Shown here: piece after piece, positions 1 to 8,391 of the stretch | Layout: each line of letters opens with the position of its first letter | Position numbering within the stretch: the stretch's first letter is position 1 | Assembly (NCBI RefSeq): GCF_017809215.1 | Contig: NZ_CP065424.1 | Coordinates: forward strand, 2,884,001-2,948,000 | Direction: 5' to 3' | From: Heyndrickxia oleronia | Lineage (GTDB): Bacteria > Bacillota > Bacilli > Bacillales > Bacillaceae_C | DNA length: 64,000 nt | Notes under the pieces: generated by a model | Databases searched by the model: none | What the model saw: the letters and a program-made list of their open reading frames with translations, nothing else | Told to the model about the DNA's origin: nothing | Made by a program: the position numbers and the translations under genes

Positions 1-7
1 TAATCAT

Positions 8-32
8 AATAAAAAGCACCCCTTAGGATGCT
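8..32 (-). terminator. intrinsic terminator (minus strand)
   Basis: Read on the minus strand, AGCATCC pairs with GGGTGCT (one U-G pair) around a TAAG loop and is followed by TTTTTATT. It lies directly downstream of the small ORF at 57-257 and supports that ORF being transcribed. Confidence 0.5.
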
Positions 33-56
33 CTTCTGCCTTTTTTCAATTATTAC

Positions 57-257
57 TTATTTTCTAGGCAAGGTTACGATTGAGATGGTCTTAGGTCTTT
101 TTCGTTTAAAAATGTTCAAAAAAGGTCTCTTTAATGTTTTATTCCAATTAAGTATATATTTCATTAAAAGGATAAACAAATAAGGCAAAAAAAAGAAAAT
201 GATTAATGAGGTTTGCCAGATATTAACCTTGTTTGATTTGTAAATTTTAGATTTCAA
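57..257 (-). CDS. putative small basic membrane protein
   Basis: A 66-residue ORF of unrecognised family. One clear hydrophobic segment (about residues 17-36, rich in Ile, Phe and Leu) is followed by a strongly basic tail (KRPFLNIFKRKRPK), as expected of a single-pass membrane microprotein with a positive cytoplasmic end. The start is TTG at 255-257, preceded by GGGGAAG at a spacing of about 7 bases. An intrinsic terminator follows at 8-32. The ribosome site and terminator favour a real gene, but there is no homology evidence, so a chance ORF is possible. Confidence 0.42.
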   Translation of the reverse strand: MKSKIYKSNKVNIWQTSLIIFFFLPYLFILLMKYILNWNKTLKRPFLNIFKRKRPKTISIVTLPRK

Positions 258-353
258 TTAACACTTCCCCTTTCAGACTACATGTTATGTAAACAAATAA
301 TGTTGGTACATTACATTTATCTTAAGGCAAATGCACATTAAAAAAGAAGGCTA

Positions 354-500
354 TTTTCGTATAGTTTGTTGCTTTTGTAAAGCAACACTGCCGGCGTTTA
401 CACCCATTAGAAAATTAGCTCTTTTCTAGTGAATTGAAAGGTGTAGCAATCTTCATCCGATAATTATTAGTTAAAGCTTTACTTAACTAACAACAATGTT
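354..500 (+). repeat. dispersed intergenic repeat, copy A
   Basis: First of six diverged copies of an intergenic repeat in this window. The first 28 bases (354-381, beginning TTTTCGTATAGTTTG) are identical to 21457-21484. It continues with the shared blocks CTCTTTTC, GGTGTAGC and a terminal ACAATGTT. It has no coding capacity. It fills most of the otherwise gene-free stretch 258-730. Confidence 0.7.
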
Positions 501-516
501 AAAAAAGTGCCAAAAA

Positions 517-546
517 GAAAAAGCATTCACTATCTATCGAATGCTA
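517..546 (-). terminator. possible minus-strand terminator
   Basis: AGCATTC (522-528) pairs with GAATGCT (539-545), and on the minus strand the hairpin is followed by TTTTTCTTTTT. No minus-strand gene lies directly upstream of it, so it may be a relic or may end an unrecognised transcript. Confidence 0.4.
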
Positions 547-775
547 TTAAATATCCAGTTCCACAAGGTTTTTTGAAAAAAATTGCCTACATGTAGATCA
601 ATCCTCATTTATATATTTCTTAAAATTCGAGGCTGATTTTATCTAAATAATAATTTAGGAACTATTCGACTAAAATCTAAATATTCTTTATTTTTTCGTT
701 CTTTTTTGCAAATCCTTCACTACCTTTATAATGAACTTCGAGGAATCTTCCCCGCATGAAAGGGGGAATACGAGG

Positions 776-940
776 GTGAAGACTAGTGAACATATCAAAG
801 AATTTTCAGATATTGTCGTTCTTAACATGTATAGAAGTATTCTTAGATATCGCGCATCCAGTAAAAATACTAATCACCAAGAAACAGAAACTCTATTAAT
901 GATACTTGAATCAGAAGTTTACAGTCGTGATTTGATTTAG
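776..940 (+). CDS. hypothetical small protein
   Basis: A 54-residue ORF with no recognised domain, mixed charge, no membrane segment and probably helical. The frame is open from an ATG at 731, but GTG at 776 follows AAAGGGGG at 9 bases and is preferred. A hairpin with GGGGA/TCCCC arms (975-1009) follows the stop. Length, ribosome site and terminator suggest a real cytosolic microprotein; its function is unknown. Confidence 0.4.
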   Translation: MKTSEHIKEFSDIVVLNMYRSILRYRASSKNTNHQETETLLMILESEVYSRDLI

Positions 941-974
941 TATTAATAAAGATGTAATGCAATTAGATTGATAT

Positions 975-1016
975 AAAGGGGAAGGTTCTTCGCTAACATC
1001 TCCCCTTTTAAAAAAA
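975..1016 (+). terminator. possible terminator
   Basis: AAAGGGGA (975-982) pairs with TCCCCTTTT (1001-1009) across an 18-base loop. The U-tract is short and interrupted. It follows the small ORF 776-940. Confidence 0.4.
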
Positions 1017-1163
1017 TATTCATATTAATTATCATCATGCACTAAGAAGCGATAACATGATTCCCATTACGTTATTCCCTTAAATTACTTCTAGCCATCA
1101 TACTTTAACTGCAGTTATCGATGAGTCTAAATATTACTTTTAGCAAGACAATAATCCATAGAA

Positions 1164-1198
1164 TTAGCCGCCAATTTTGAACTTGGCGGCTAGCTTTT
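1164..1198. terminator. hairpin downstream of the ABC-F gene
   Basis: AGCCGCCAA (1166-1174) and TTGGCGGCT (1183-1191) form a perfect 9-bp stem. It is followed by AGCTTTT on the plus strand and has only a weak tail on the minus strand. It sits 10 bases past the stop of the ABC-F gene and probably ends transcription between convergent units. Confidence 0.5.
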
Positions 1199-1201
1199 AA
1201 A

Positions 1202-2653
1202 TTACATTAATTTCAACTTTTTCCCGATAATATGATAGTTTACATCGGCAACATGATTGATGAAGGTTTGATCATGGGATACGAATAAAATTGTACCTTC
1301 ATAAACAGATATAAAGCGTTCCAATGCATTGATTGTATGAATATCTAAAAAATTGGTAGGTTCATCTAAGTCTAAAATATTATATTCTCCTAAAAACAAT
1401 TGGCATAGTTGTAGACGTATGGCTTCCCCACCGCTTAAAGACATCACACTTTTTCGTAAATCTGTACCACTGAATTGCATAGCATGCAAAACACTTCTCA
1501 AAAATCCTTCATCATATTCAGAACGATTCTTCAAAAATTGCAGCACATTTTCATCCATTACAAAACGATAGCTCATTTGCTTAAAAAAACCAATTTTTGC
1601 TTTCGGTGAAATAGTTATTCCATCACCATGATTTACAATATATTGAAGCAACGTACTTTTTCCACTGCCATTATCACCACTAATTGCAATATTCTTACCA
1701 AGGGGAAGTTGAAAACTCACCTCTTCCAATAGCACTTTATTTTTCACTTGAAGTGTAATTCGATCTGCCATAATTGGAAATTTATTTTGCAATGCTAATT
1801 GTTGAGACTGTCGAAAAAATATCTGCCTTTCTTCATGTACTTCCTCAATTTCTTGGAGCTTGTTCATTCTCTGTTCAATAGCTTTTGCAGCGCGTTGAAC
1901 AGCTTTTTGTCTTGTTCCTATTGATTTCGTCATAAACATCTTATTCGGTTTAGCATTTACTTCTTTTTTGGACATACTGCCTGCTTGAGCAATTTTTTCT
2001 GCCTTTTTCATTTTTTCCTTTGCTGCATTTTCCAAGCGTGTTTTTTCTTTAATATATTGTTCATATGCTTGACGTTGTTGCTCAATCTCTACTTTTTTTT
2101 GTTTCATGTAGTCGCTATAATTCCCTGAATATACACGAACCTTCCCACTATCCACTTCCCAAATGGTTGTCACTAGTTCATCTAGTACTGTTCTATCGTG
2201 GCTAATTATTATAAGTGCCCCATAGTAATAACGTAATTCCTCAATTAAAAATGCTATTCCACTTTGGTCTAAGTGTGTTGTTGGCTCATCAATTAGTAAT
2301 GCCTCATAATAATGGGTAAACAATTGAGCGAGCTTTCTTCTTGTTTGCTCTCCCCCGCTTAATTGTTCAGTGTTTCTTGGCACTTCTAATTTACTTAATA
2401 GTGCCTCATCCGCTTCTGCCAAAGATACTTCCATTTGCTCAAAATATCCTGGCTCTACATAAGACTTTACTACACCACTACTTGGATAAAGTTTACCTGC
2501 AAGTAAATGTAATAATGTACTTTTTCCCGCACCATTTTTCCCTACAATACCGATACGGTCAAATTGATACACAGCTAACCGATCGATTTCTACTATTTTT
2601 TTATCTAAAAAGGTCACTTCTAAATTTTCAATTTCAAAACATATTTGTTCCAT
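1202..2653 (-). CDS. Msr-type ABC-F ribosome-protection protein
   Basis: A cytosolic ABC-F ATPase of 483 residues. Such proteins bind the ribosomal E site and displace macrolide, lincosamide, streptogramin or related drugs; they are not transporters and have no membrane segments. Two ATPase cassettes are visible. The first has Walker A GKNGAGKST (about 39-47), signature LSGGE (about 98) and IDEPTTHLD. The second has Walker A GDNGSGKST (about 330) and signature LSGGEA. Between them is the charged linker that reaches the peptidyl-transferase centre (about 185-285). Length and motif wording match the MsrD/Msr family (about 487 residues). ATG follows CGGAGG at 8 bases. The upstream leader (2654-2760) encodes a 7-residue peptide and overlapping hairpins, consistent with drug-inducible expression. 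The drug range cannot be read from the sequence. Confidence 0.9.
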   Translation of the reverse strand: MEQICFEIENLEVTFLDKKIVEIDRLAVYQFDRIGIVGKNGAGKSTLLHLLAGKLYPSSGVVKSYVEPGYFEQMEVSLAEADEALLSKLEVPRNTEQLSGGEQTRRKLAQLFTHYYEALLIDEPTTHLDQSGIAFLIEELRYYYGALIIISHDRTVLDELVTTIWEVDSGKVRVYSGNYSDYMKQKKVEIEQQRQAYEQYIKEKTRLENAAKEKMKKAEKIAQAGSMSKKEVNAKPNKMFMTKSIGTRQKAVQRAAKAIEQRMNKLQEIEEVHEERQIFFRQSQQLALQNKFPIMADRITLQVKNKVLLEEVSFQLPLGKNIAISGDNGSGKSTLLQYIVNHGDGITISPKAKIGFFKQMSYRFVMDENVLQFLKNRSEYDEGFLRSVLHAMQFSGTDLRKSVMSLSGGEAIRLQLCQLFLGEYNILDLDEPTNFLDIHTINALERFISVYEGTILFVSHDQTFINHVADVNYHIIGKKLKLM

Positions 2654-2665
2654 GATCGCTACCTC

Positions 2666-2731
2666 CGAAATTTATAATCATTTCGTATCGATAGCTAGGA
2701 TCGATACGAGCTGCTAGTTCAAGCTCGTATC
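2666..2731 (-). promoter_or_regulatory. predicted translational attenuator of the ABC-F gene
   Basis: Three overlapping hairpins lie between the leader peptide and the ABC-F ribosome site. H1 pairs GATACGAGCT with AGCTCGTATC (2703-2712 with 2722-2731, 10 bp). H2 pairs CGTATCGAT with ATCGATACG (2684-2692 with 2700-2708, 9 bp). H3 pairs CGAAAT with ATTTCG (2666-2671 with 2680-2685), touching the GGAGG at 2662-2666. H1 and H2 share 2703-2708 and cannot coexist; H2 and H3 share 2684-2685. This is the 1:2, 2:3, 3:4 arrangement known from erm leaders. Switching is inferred, not shown. Confidence 0.6.
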
Positions 2732-2753
2732 AAAAGAACAATAAGAAATGCAT
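2730..2753 (-). CDS. leader peptide of the ABC-F gene
   Basis: A 7-codon ORF encoding MHFLLFF, with ATG preceded by GGGGGAG at 5 bases, a near-ideal ribosome site. Its stop overlaps the first arm of hairpin H1. Short hydrophobic leader peptides precede macrolide-inducible genes (for example the six-residue MsrD leader), where drug-bound ribosomes stall and alter RNA folding. The role here is inferred from position, ribosome site and the downstream hairpins. A longer pairing around 2755-2815 (ACTCCC with GGGAGT) could itself mask the leader's ribosome site. Confidence 0.6.
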   Translation of the reverse strand: MHFLLFF

Positions 2754-2871
2754 CTTTACTCCCCCAATCTAAATTAAATAAATCACAGACATTCTGCCTG
2801 TGATTGGGAGTAAAACGGAAATGCCTTTCCTATAGATTGTAGTCAAGTCTTGTTTAGAATAGGCACTTACC

Positions 2872-2904
2872 TAAAAAAAGAAAGGCAGAATTTTCCGCCT
2901 TTCC
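2872..2904 (-). terminator. intrinsic terminator (minus strand)
   Basis: On the minus strand GAAAGGCGG pairs with CTGCCTTTC and is followed by seven T (plus-strand A at 2873-2879). It lies between the metallophosphoesterase and the ABC-F leader. It could end the upstream transcript, or be an early attenuator of the ABC-F transcript if the promoter lies upstream of 2905. Confidence 0.65.
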
Positions 2905-3168
2905 TCATATTTTTTGCATATAAAGTGAAATGAAGATCATTAAAAAAGGACAGACTACTTCCGTTTACTCTGAATGTACAAACAGAGTCTTTGAACATAT
3001 TCAATTACTTATTCAAAGCTGGGAATCGAAGTCTCATTGCATGCGTCATTTTTTAATAATCCTCCTAAATTTAGTAAATATATTCACGATTATATTGTAT
3101 TTATTTATATAAGTCAAAAAAATATAAACTATTACTCATTTTATCAGCTTTGATATTTTTTCATCATT

Positions 3169-3882
3169 TCAATTGTTTATGTTGATCACATGAAAAACAT
3201 TCAAAATAAAATCTTTTGCAGGGACATTCAGCTTTTCATAAGCAAGAAGAAACTGCCTATTATCATAAGGAACTTCATTAAATGTAATACTTAATTGATT
3301 CGAATCATTTACATGAATCGTACAGTAAGGAGCAACTGGATTATGATTGCATCCTAATGATCCAGGATTTAAATAAAGACGTTTATTAGATTTAAAATGA
3401 TGAATCTTGTGATGGTGACCAAAACAAATAATATGTATACTCTGTTTCCTATAACATTCATCAAGTTTTTCTAGGGTAGGTCGACGATCGATTGATTGAA
3501 AGGTTTGATTATCATTTAAATGGTAGTGAACGAATAAAAAATGTTTATTACAGATTTTCTTTTCTATTTTTAAAGGAAGATTCGATAAAAAAGGTACATA
3601 CTTTTCATTTAATCTAGAAGCAATCCATTGATGATGTTCTCTCTCTTCACCATAACTGTCTGGTTCTTCTCCATGGATAATTTTTATAATTGCTTGATCA
3701 TGATTTCCTATAATACAAGATACATCATTCCTTGAAGATAATATTTCTAATACTTCATCTGTTTCGTGACCGATACCAACTAAATCACCTAAACAATAAA
3801 TATGTTCAGTATCATTATCAATATTATTTAATACCGCTTTTAATGTAGCACTATTTCCATGAATATCAGCAAGAATAGCTAT
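3169..3882 (-). pseudogene. metallophosphoesterase, start codon missing
   Basis: The reading frame (about 237 codons) encodes an intact calcineurin-like phosphoesterase of the YfcE/MJ0936 type. Motifs in order are DIHGN (metal-binding D, H), GDLVGIG, GNHD, VHYH and GHHH, ending in a full C-terminus. There is no ATG, GTG or TTG in frame at the 5' end. The frame opens with AAT AAA ATA GCT just after AGGGG, where relatives begin ATG AAA ATA GCT. Loss of one G from ATG explains this exactly. Either the gene is silenced by a one-base deletion, or it uses ATA (880-882 in the last three digits) as a rare start, or this is a base-call error. The substrate is unknown; cyclic nucleotides or phosphodiesters are possible for the family. 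Confidence 0.75.
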
Positions 3883-4032
3883 TTTATTTCCCCTATCTTC
3901 ACCAACCTATATTTTCTTTTCTATACTTTTTCAATGAAAATAATAAATTTCCTCTTTTTTGCAATCTTTTCATCAATAATGTAGCTTGATTTTATTTGTC
4001 TTGAGAAATAAACCCTAACTAAAACATTTAAA

Positions 4033-4069
4033 TATATGTTAACTTAATACAAAATAAAGTTGACATATA
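4033..4069 (+). promoter_or_regulatory. BirA-type biotin operator and promoter region
   Basis: TATATGTTAACTT (4033-4045) and AAGTTGACATATA (4057-4069) form a 13-base inverted repeat with one mismatch and an 11-base spacer, matching the GTTAAC...GTTGAC style of Bacillus BirA operators. The right arm contains TTGACA, a perfect -35 hexamer. No good -10 lies 17 bases on, so the exact promoter is uncertain. It lies 104 bases upstream of bioB. Confidence 0.75.
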
Positions 4070-4172
4070 TTATCTATTTATTGCAAACTACAAGTATAAG
4101 AAATATCTATGTTTCTTATTTTAAAATCAAGTATTGAATTTTTAGACGATTAACGCAAAAAGGAGAATAAAG

Positions 4173-5183
4173 ATGAACAAATGGAAAATTCTTGCGGATA
4201 AAGTACTGGCTGGTGAAGAAATAACAGAAACTGAGGCTTTATCTATACTAAATTGTCCTAGTGACGAATTGCTACTACTAATGGATGCCGCTTTTCAAAT
4301 AAGAAAACACCATTTTGGAAAAAAAGTAAAACTTAATATGATAATGAATGCAAAATCTGGCTTGTGTCCAGAAAACTGCGGTTATTGTGCACAATCTTCC
4401 ATTTCCACTGCCACAATAGATTCCTATCGAATGGTCAATAAAGATACCATCCTGCAAGGAGCTAAACGGGCGTATGAGCAAAATATTGGTACCTATTGCA
4501 TTGTTGCTAGTGGGAGAGGCCCTTCCAATCGCGAGTTAAATAGTGTTGCTGATTCAGTAAAGGAAATAAAAAAATTATATGGCTTGAAAGTTTGTGCTTG
4601 TCTAGGTCTATTAAAACCAGAACAGGCGCAAAGGTTAAAAGAAGCAGGTGTTGATCGATACAATCACAACCTAAACACATCAAGTAATCACCATTCAACG
4701 ATCACAACATCCCATACATATGACGATCGTGTCACTACCGTGAATGTAGTAAAGGAAGCAGGCATTTCCCCATGCTCAGGTGTCATTATAGGAATGAAGG
4801 AAACCAAACAGGATGTTATCGACATGGCTAGAAGTTTAAAAGCTCTGGATGCCGATTCCATCCCCGTTAACTTCTTACATGCAATTGATGGTACGCCTTT
4901 AGAAGGCACAAATGAATTATCACCTATCTATTGTTTAAAGGTTTTGGCTTTATTTCGATTTATTAATCCTTCGAAGGAAATACGAATATCTGGAGGCAGA
5001 GAAGTAAATCTTCGCTCCCTACAACCTTTAGGATTGTACGCAGCAAATTCTATTTTTGTCGGTGATTACTTAACAACGGCAGGACAAGAAGAAAATGAGG
5101 ATTTACAAATGCTTCAGGATCTTGGCTTTGAAATAGAGACGGTCGAAGAAATGAAAGCAAGTTTAGCAATGAAGGGAAAATAG
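4173..5183 (+). CDS. bioB: biotin synthase BioB
   Basis: A radical SAM enzyme that inserts sulfur into dethiobiotin, the last step of biotin synthesis. The CxxxCxxC cluster motif is seen as CPENCGYC near residue 67, followed by the conserved C, N and H residues of the barrel (YNHNLNTS near 165) and the [2Fe-2S] arginine region GGREVNLR near 282. Length 336 matches the family. ATG follows AAAGGAG at 8 bases. It is the first gene of a four-gene unit under the BirA-type operator. No other biotin synthesis gene (bioW, A, F, D) is in the window, so at this locus BioB stands with an uptake gene instead. Confidence 0.96.
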   Translation: MNKWKILADKVLAGEEITETEALSILNCPSDELLLLMDAAFQIRKHHFGKKVKLNMIMNAKSGLCPENCGYCAQSSISTATIDSYRMVNKDTILQGAKRAYEQNIGTYCIVASGRGPSNRELNSVADSVKEIKKLYGLKVCACLGLLKPEQAQRLKEAGVDRYNHNLNTSSNHHSTITTSHTYDDRVTTVNVVKEAGISPCSGVIIGMKETKQDVIDMARSLKALDADSIPVNFLHAIDGTPLEGTNELSPIYCLKVLALFRFINPSKEIRISGGREVNLRSLQPLGLYAANSIFVGDYLTTAGQEENEDLQMLQDLGFEIETVEEMKASLAMKGK

Positions 5184-5235
5184 TAATTTTTTACTTTTAA
5201 TTATACTAGATAGATATTTTGTAAGGAGATTACAT

Positions 5236-5799
5236 ATGAAAGTTCGAGACATTACATATATTTCGTTATTTGCAGCTGTAATGGGAGCATTAGGACTAAT
5301 TCCACCTATTACTTTATCTTTTACTCCCGTCCCTATTACGATTCAAACCATTGGTGTTCTATTATCTGGGGGAATTCTAGGAGCAAGATTAGGAGCTTGG
5401 AGTCAAATTGTATTTTTAGCTATTGTTGCTACAGGAATACCCCTACTATCTGGAGGTCGAGGAGGGATTGGTGTATTTGTAGGTCCTAGTGCAGGATATT
5501 TATTTGGTTATATTATCATCTCCTTCTTAGTCGGATATTTTATTTCAAGAATAAACTCCATAGGTTTTTTTAAAATATTTATAATAAATGTATTAGTTGG
5601 CGTTTTATTGCTTTACGTTTTCGGAATACCTGTCCAGTCATTCATAATGGATATTCCTATTATAAAAACGATTAAGATTAGTTTAGTCTATATTCCTGGA
5701 GATTTGATTAAAGCCGTTGTTGCTTCATTTTTAGTTTATAAACTAAAAAATTCACCTGGGATATCTAGCCGATTACCAAATATTAGAAGGGCACAGTAA
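5236..5799 (+). CDS. bioY: biotin ECF transporter substrate-binding protein BioY
   Basis: An integral membrane S-component that captures biotin and works with the shared EcfAA'T module or alone. It has 187 residues with about six hydrophobic segments and the family stretch TPVPITIQT followed by a glycine-rich segment (GGRGGIGVFVGPSAGYLFGY, about residues 77-96). ATG follows AAGGAG. It lies 52 bases after bioB in the BirA-controlled operon and corresponds to B. subtilis YhfU by its position next to the yhfT- and yhfS-like genes. Confidence 0.94.
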   Translation: MKVRDITYISLFAAVMGALGLIPPITLSFTPVPITIQTIGVLLSGGILGARLGAWSQIVFLAIVATGIPLLSGGRGGIGVFVGPSAGYLFGYIIISFLVGYFISRINSIGFFKIFIINVLVGVLLLYVFGIPVQSFIMDIPIIKTIKISLVYIPGDLIKAVVASFLVYKLKNSPGISSRLPNIRRAQ

Positions 5800-5830
5800 T
5801 GTGTCTCTTTCTTTTTAAAAGGAGAACAAT

Positions 5831-7291
5831 ATGAACACAATTACTTCCACATATATTCAACATCGAAAAAATCATCCAGAACGGATAGCGATTCAAACTA
5901 TCAATCATAAAATTACATATAACCAGTTATTTACCTCCGTATCTCAACTTGCAAATTTCTTTTTATCAAAAAAGAAATCTAGTAATAAAGTTATAGCTAT
6001 CCTTCTACCTAATGGAATTCCTTTCTTGCAAATCTTTGCGGGTGCTTCAAGTGCAGGATGGATAGTATGTCCACTAGATTTGAAATGGAATGTAAAGGAT
6101 TTAAAAAGTAGAATCGATCTTTGCAACCCTTCCATGATCATTACAATTGAAAAGTATTCACATAGATTATCCTTTTGTCACAGAAAAGTAGTACTTTTGG
6201 AACAACTGTTAGCTGATGTAGATAGCAAGCCTTTTCCCCCATCCGTACTATTAGAGGATGTTCCTTTTTATATGGGGTTTACATCAGGTTCTACAGGAAA
6301 GCCGAAAGCATTTGTCCGTTCCCATAGCTCTTGGGTTGAAAGCTTCAAATGCAATGTTATTGACCTTCATTTAAAAGGATCTGAAGATGTACTTATACCA
6401 GGTGGACTGGTCCATTCTCATTTTTTATATGGGGCTATTAGTATTTTATATTTTGGCGGAACTATTTATCTATTAGAAAAATATTCTGTATCCCAACTGA
6501 AGAAGATGATACAAATATATCCGATTAAGGTTGTCTTTATGGTTCCCACGATGATTGAAAGCTTGTTAAAGACGGGTGAAACAATTGAAAAACCATTAAC
6601 TATTGTATCATCTGGTGCAAAATGGGAGCATCATTCTAAATTAAGATTAAAAAAGGCATTTCCTTTACTAAAGCTTTATGAATATTATGGGGCTAGTGAA
6701 TTAAGTTTCGTCACTGTCCTCTCTCATGAGGACAATCAGCACTTTCCAAACTCAGTAGGAAAACCTTGTCATAATGTGGAAATTCAAATCCGCAAAAAGA
6801 ATGGTGAGCTTGCCTTAATTGGTGAAACAGGAAAAATTTTCGTTAGAAGCAACATGTCATTTCTTGGTTACAAATTTACAGGAGAATCATCCATTATTCC
6901 TATTATTGATAAAGAAGGTTGGATGACTGTTCATGATATAGGCTACTTGGATTCTAATGGTTATTTATATATTCATGGCCGTGAAAATAATATGATTCTG
7001 TATGGAGGGATAAATATATTTCCGGAAGAAATTGAAACTGTATTATCAATACATCCCAATGTTAAGCAAGTAGCAGTGATTGGGTTAAAAGATAGATACT
7101 GGGGTGAAATTGTAACAGCAGTAGTAAAGGGTAATGTCAAAGTACAGGAATTAAAAGATTTATGTAAAACAAAACTTTCCTCTTATAAAGTTCCACGCAA
7201 ATGGATTATTGTTGACAAATTACCACTTACTTCTAGCGGTAAGATTGCAAGGGACTTAGTTAAAAAAATGATCATTGGAGGAAACTACTGA
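5831..7291 (+). CDS. yhfT: acyl-CoA ligase, YhfT-like
   Basis: A class I adenylate-forming enzyme (486 residues) that activates a carboxylic acid as acyl-AMP and then acyl-CoA. Visible motifs are the P-loop GFTSGSTGKPKA (about 149-160), YEYYGASE (about 282), the hinge region with HGRENNMILYGGINIFPEEIE, and the catalytic C-terminal lysine in TSSGKIARD near the end. The stop overlaps the start of the thiolase gene (7291), so the two are co-translated. In B. subtilis the equivalent yhfUTS genes are BirA-regulated. The natural acid is not known; a link to a biotin precursor or to fatty-acid breakdown is inference. Confidence 0.88.
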   Translation: MNTITSTYIQHRKNHPERIAIQTINHKITYNQLFTSVSQLANFFLSKKKSSNKVIAILLPNGIPFLQIFAGASSAGWIVCPLDLKWNVKDLKSRIDLCNPSMIITIEKYSHRLSFCHRKVVLLEQLLADVDSKPFPPSVLLEDVPFYMGFTSGSTGKPKAFVRSHSSWVESFKCNVIDLHLKGSEDVLIPGGLVHSHFLYGAISILYFGGTIYLLEKYSVSQLKKMIQIYPIKVVFMVPTMIESLLKTGETIEKPLTIVSSGAKWEHHSKLRLKKAFPLLKLYEYYGASELSFVTVLSHEDNQHFPNSVGKPCHNVEIQIRKKNGELALIGETGKIFVRSNMSFLGYKFTGESSIIPIIDKEGWMTVHDIGYLDSNGYLYIHGRENNMILYGGINIFPEEIETVLSIHPNVKQVAVIGLKDRYWGEIVTAVVKGNVKVQELKDLCKTKLSSYKVPRKWIIVDKLPLTSSGKIARDLVKKMIIGGNY

Positions 7292-8391
7292 TGAAAAAAA
7301 GCGCAGTAATCATCCGTGCAAATCGAACACCTATAGGAAGAGAAAAAGGAATATTCCAATATCTAGAACCCCATCAACTTATATCCCCCCTTTTGAAATC
7401 GTTAGGGAAAGATATCGAAAACCTAATAGATGATGTATTATTAGGAAATGTAGTTGGCCCAGGCGGGAATTTGGCTCGATTTTCCGCTTTAGAGGCGGGA
7501 TTTCCACTTACCGTCACAGGAATGACCATCGATAGACAATGCAGCGCAGGTCTTGATGCTATTCGAACGGCTTGCTATCTCATTCAAGGAGAAGCTGGAC
7601 AATGCTATATTGCTGGTGGTGTTGAGAGTGTTAGTACATCCCCTTTTAAAAAAAGGGCAAAATTTGCTCCACATCAATTAGGTGATCCAGATATGGGAGT
7701 AGCAGCTGAAAATATCGCTTTTAAATATCAAATTACTCGTGAAATGCAAGACGAATATGCTTTGTTAAGTTATCAGCGAAGCTGGCAGGCTTATCAATCA
7801 GGGATGTATGAAGAAGAAATCATTCCTATTAAAGGGATATATCAAGATGAAGAGTTTTTAAGGAAAAGAAAAATGGATAAACTTGTTAAACGGGCTATTC
7901 CTTTATTCGATAAAGAAAAAGGTACTGTCACCGCAGCAAATAGTTGTGGTATACATGATGGAGCATCTGCTGTTGTCCTCATGGAAGAAAACTTAGCCCA
8001 TAGTTTAGGATTTAAGCCAATTTTACGTTTTGTCGATAGTCAATTGGCAGGGGTACATCCACAATACCCAGGTATTTCTCCTGTCCCAGCTATTTTAGAT
8101 TTACTAAAAAGAAATAATCTTACAATGGCAGAGATTGATTTAGTTGAAATTAATGAAGCATTCGCATCAAAGGTACTAGCTTGTGCACATCAATTACAAA
8201 TTCCTATGAATAAATTAAATAATCGTGGTGGTGCCTTAACATTAGGACATCCCTATGCAGCATCAGGTGCTATCCTTGTGACGCGTCTATTTTTTGAAGT
8301 TCAACGTAAGGAAAATGTAAAATTTGTTCTTGCCGCAATAGGCAGCGCTGGTGGAATTGGAGTTGCTATACTATTTGAGGTAATAACATAA
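7291..8391 (+). CDS. yhfS: thiolase-family protein, YhfS-like
   Basis: A thiolase fold protein of 366 residues. The N-terminal nucleophile region reads DRQCSAGLDA (Cys near 85), NEAFA is present near 289 and the GHP motif near 325. The C-terminal catalytic cysteine of ordinary thiolases (LCIGGG) is replaced: the sequence reads AAIGSAGG. The protein may therefore be a poor condensing or cleaving enzyme, or use other chemistry. It is translationally coupled to the ligase at 7291 and is the last gene of the BirA-controlled operon. No strong terminator was seen after it. Confidence 0.85.
   Translation: MKKSAVIIRANRTPIGREKGIFQYLEPHQLISPLLKSLGKDIENLIDDVLLGNVVGPGGNLARFSALEAGFPLTVTGMTIDRQCSAGLDAIRTACYLIQGEAGQCYIAGGVESVSTSPFKKRAKFAPHQLGDPDMGVAAENIAFKYQITREMQDEYALLSYQRSWQAYQSGMYEEEIIPIKGIYQDEEFLRKRKMDKLVKRAIPLFDKEKGTVTAANSCGIHDGASAVVLMEENLAHSLGFKPILRFVDSQLAGVHPQYPGISPVPAILDLLKRNNLTMAEIDLVEINEAFASKVLACAHQLQIPMNKLNNRGGALTLGHPYAASGAILVTRLFFEVQRKENVKFVLAAIGSAGGIGVAILFEVIT

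Noticed and set aside
2930..3112. 60-codon plus-strand frame
   Set aside because: It overlaps the upstream region of the ABC-F unit, has no ribosome site and no recognisable composition.
4278..4909. Antisense frames within bioB
   Set aside because: Shadows of a well-identified gene.
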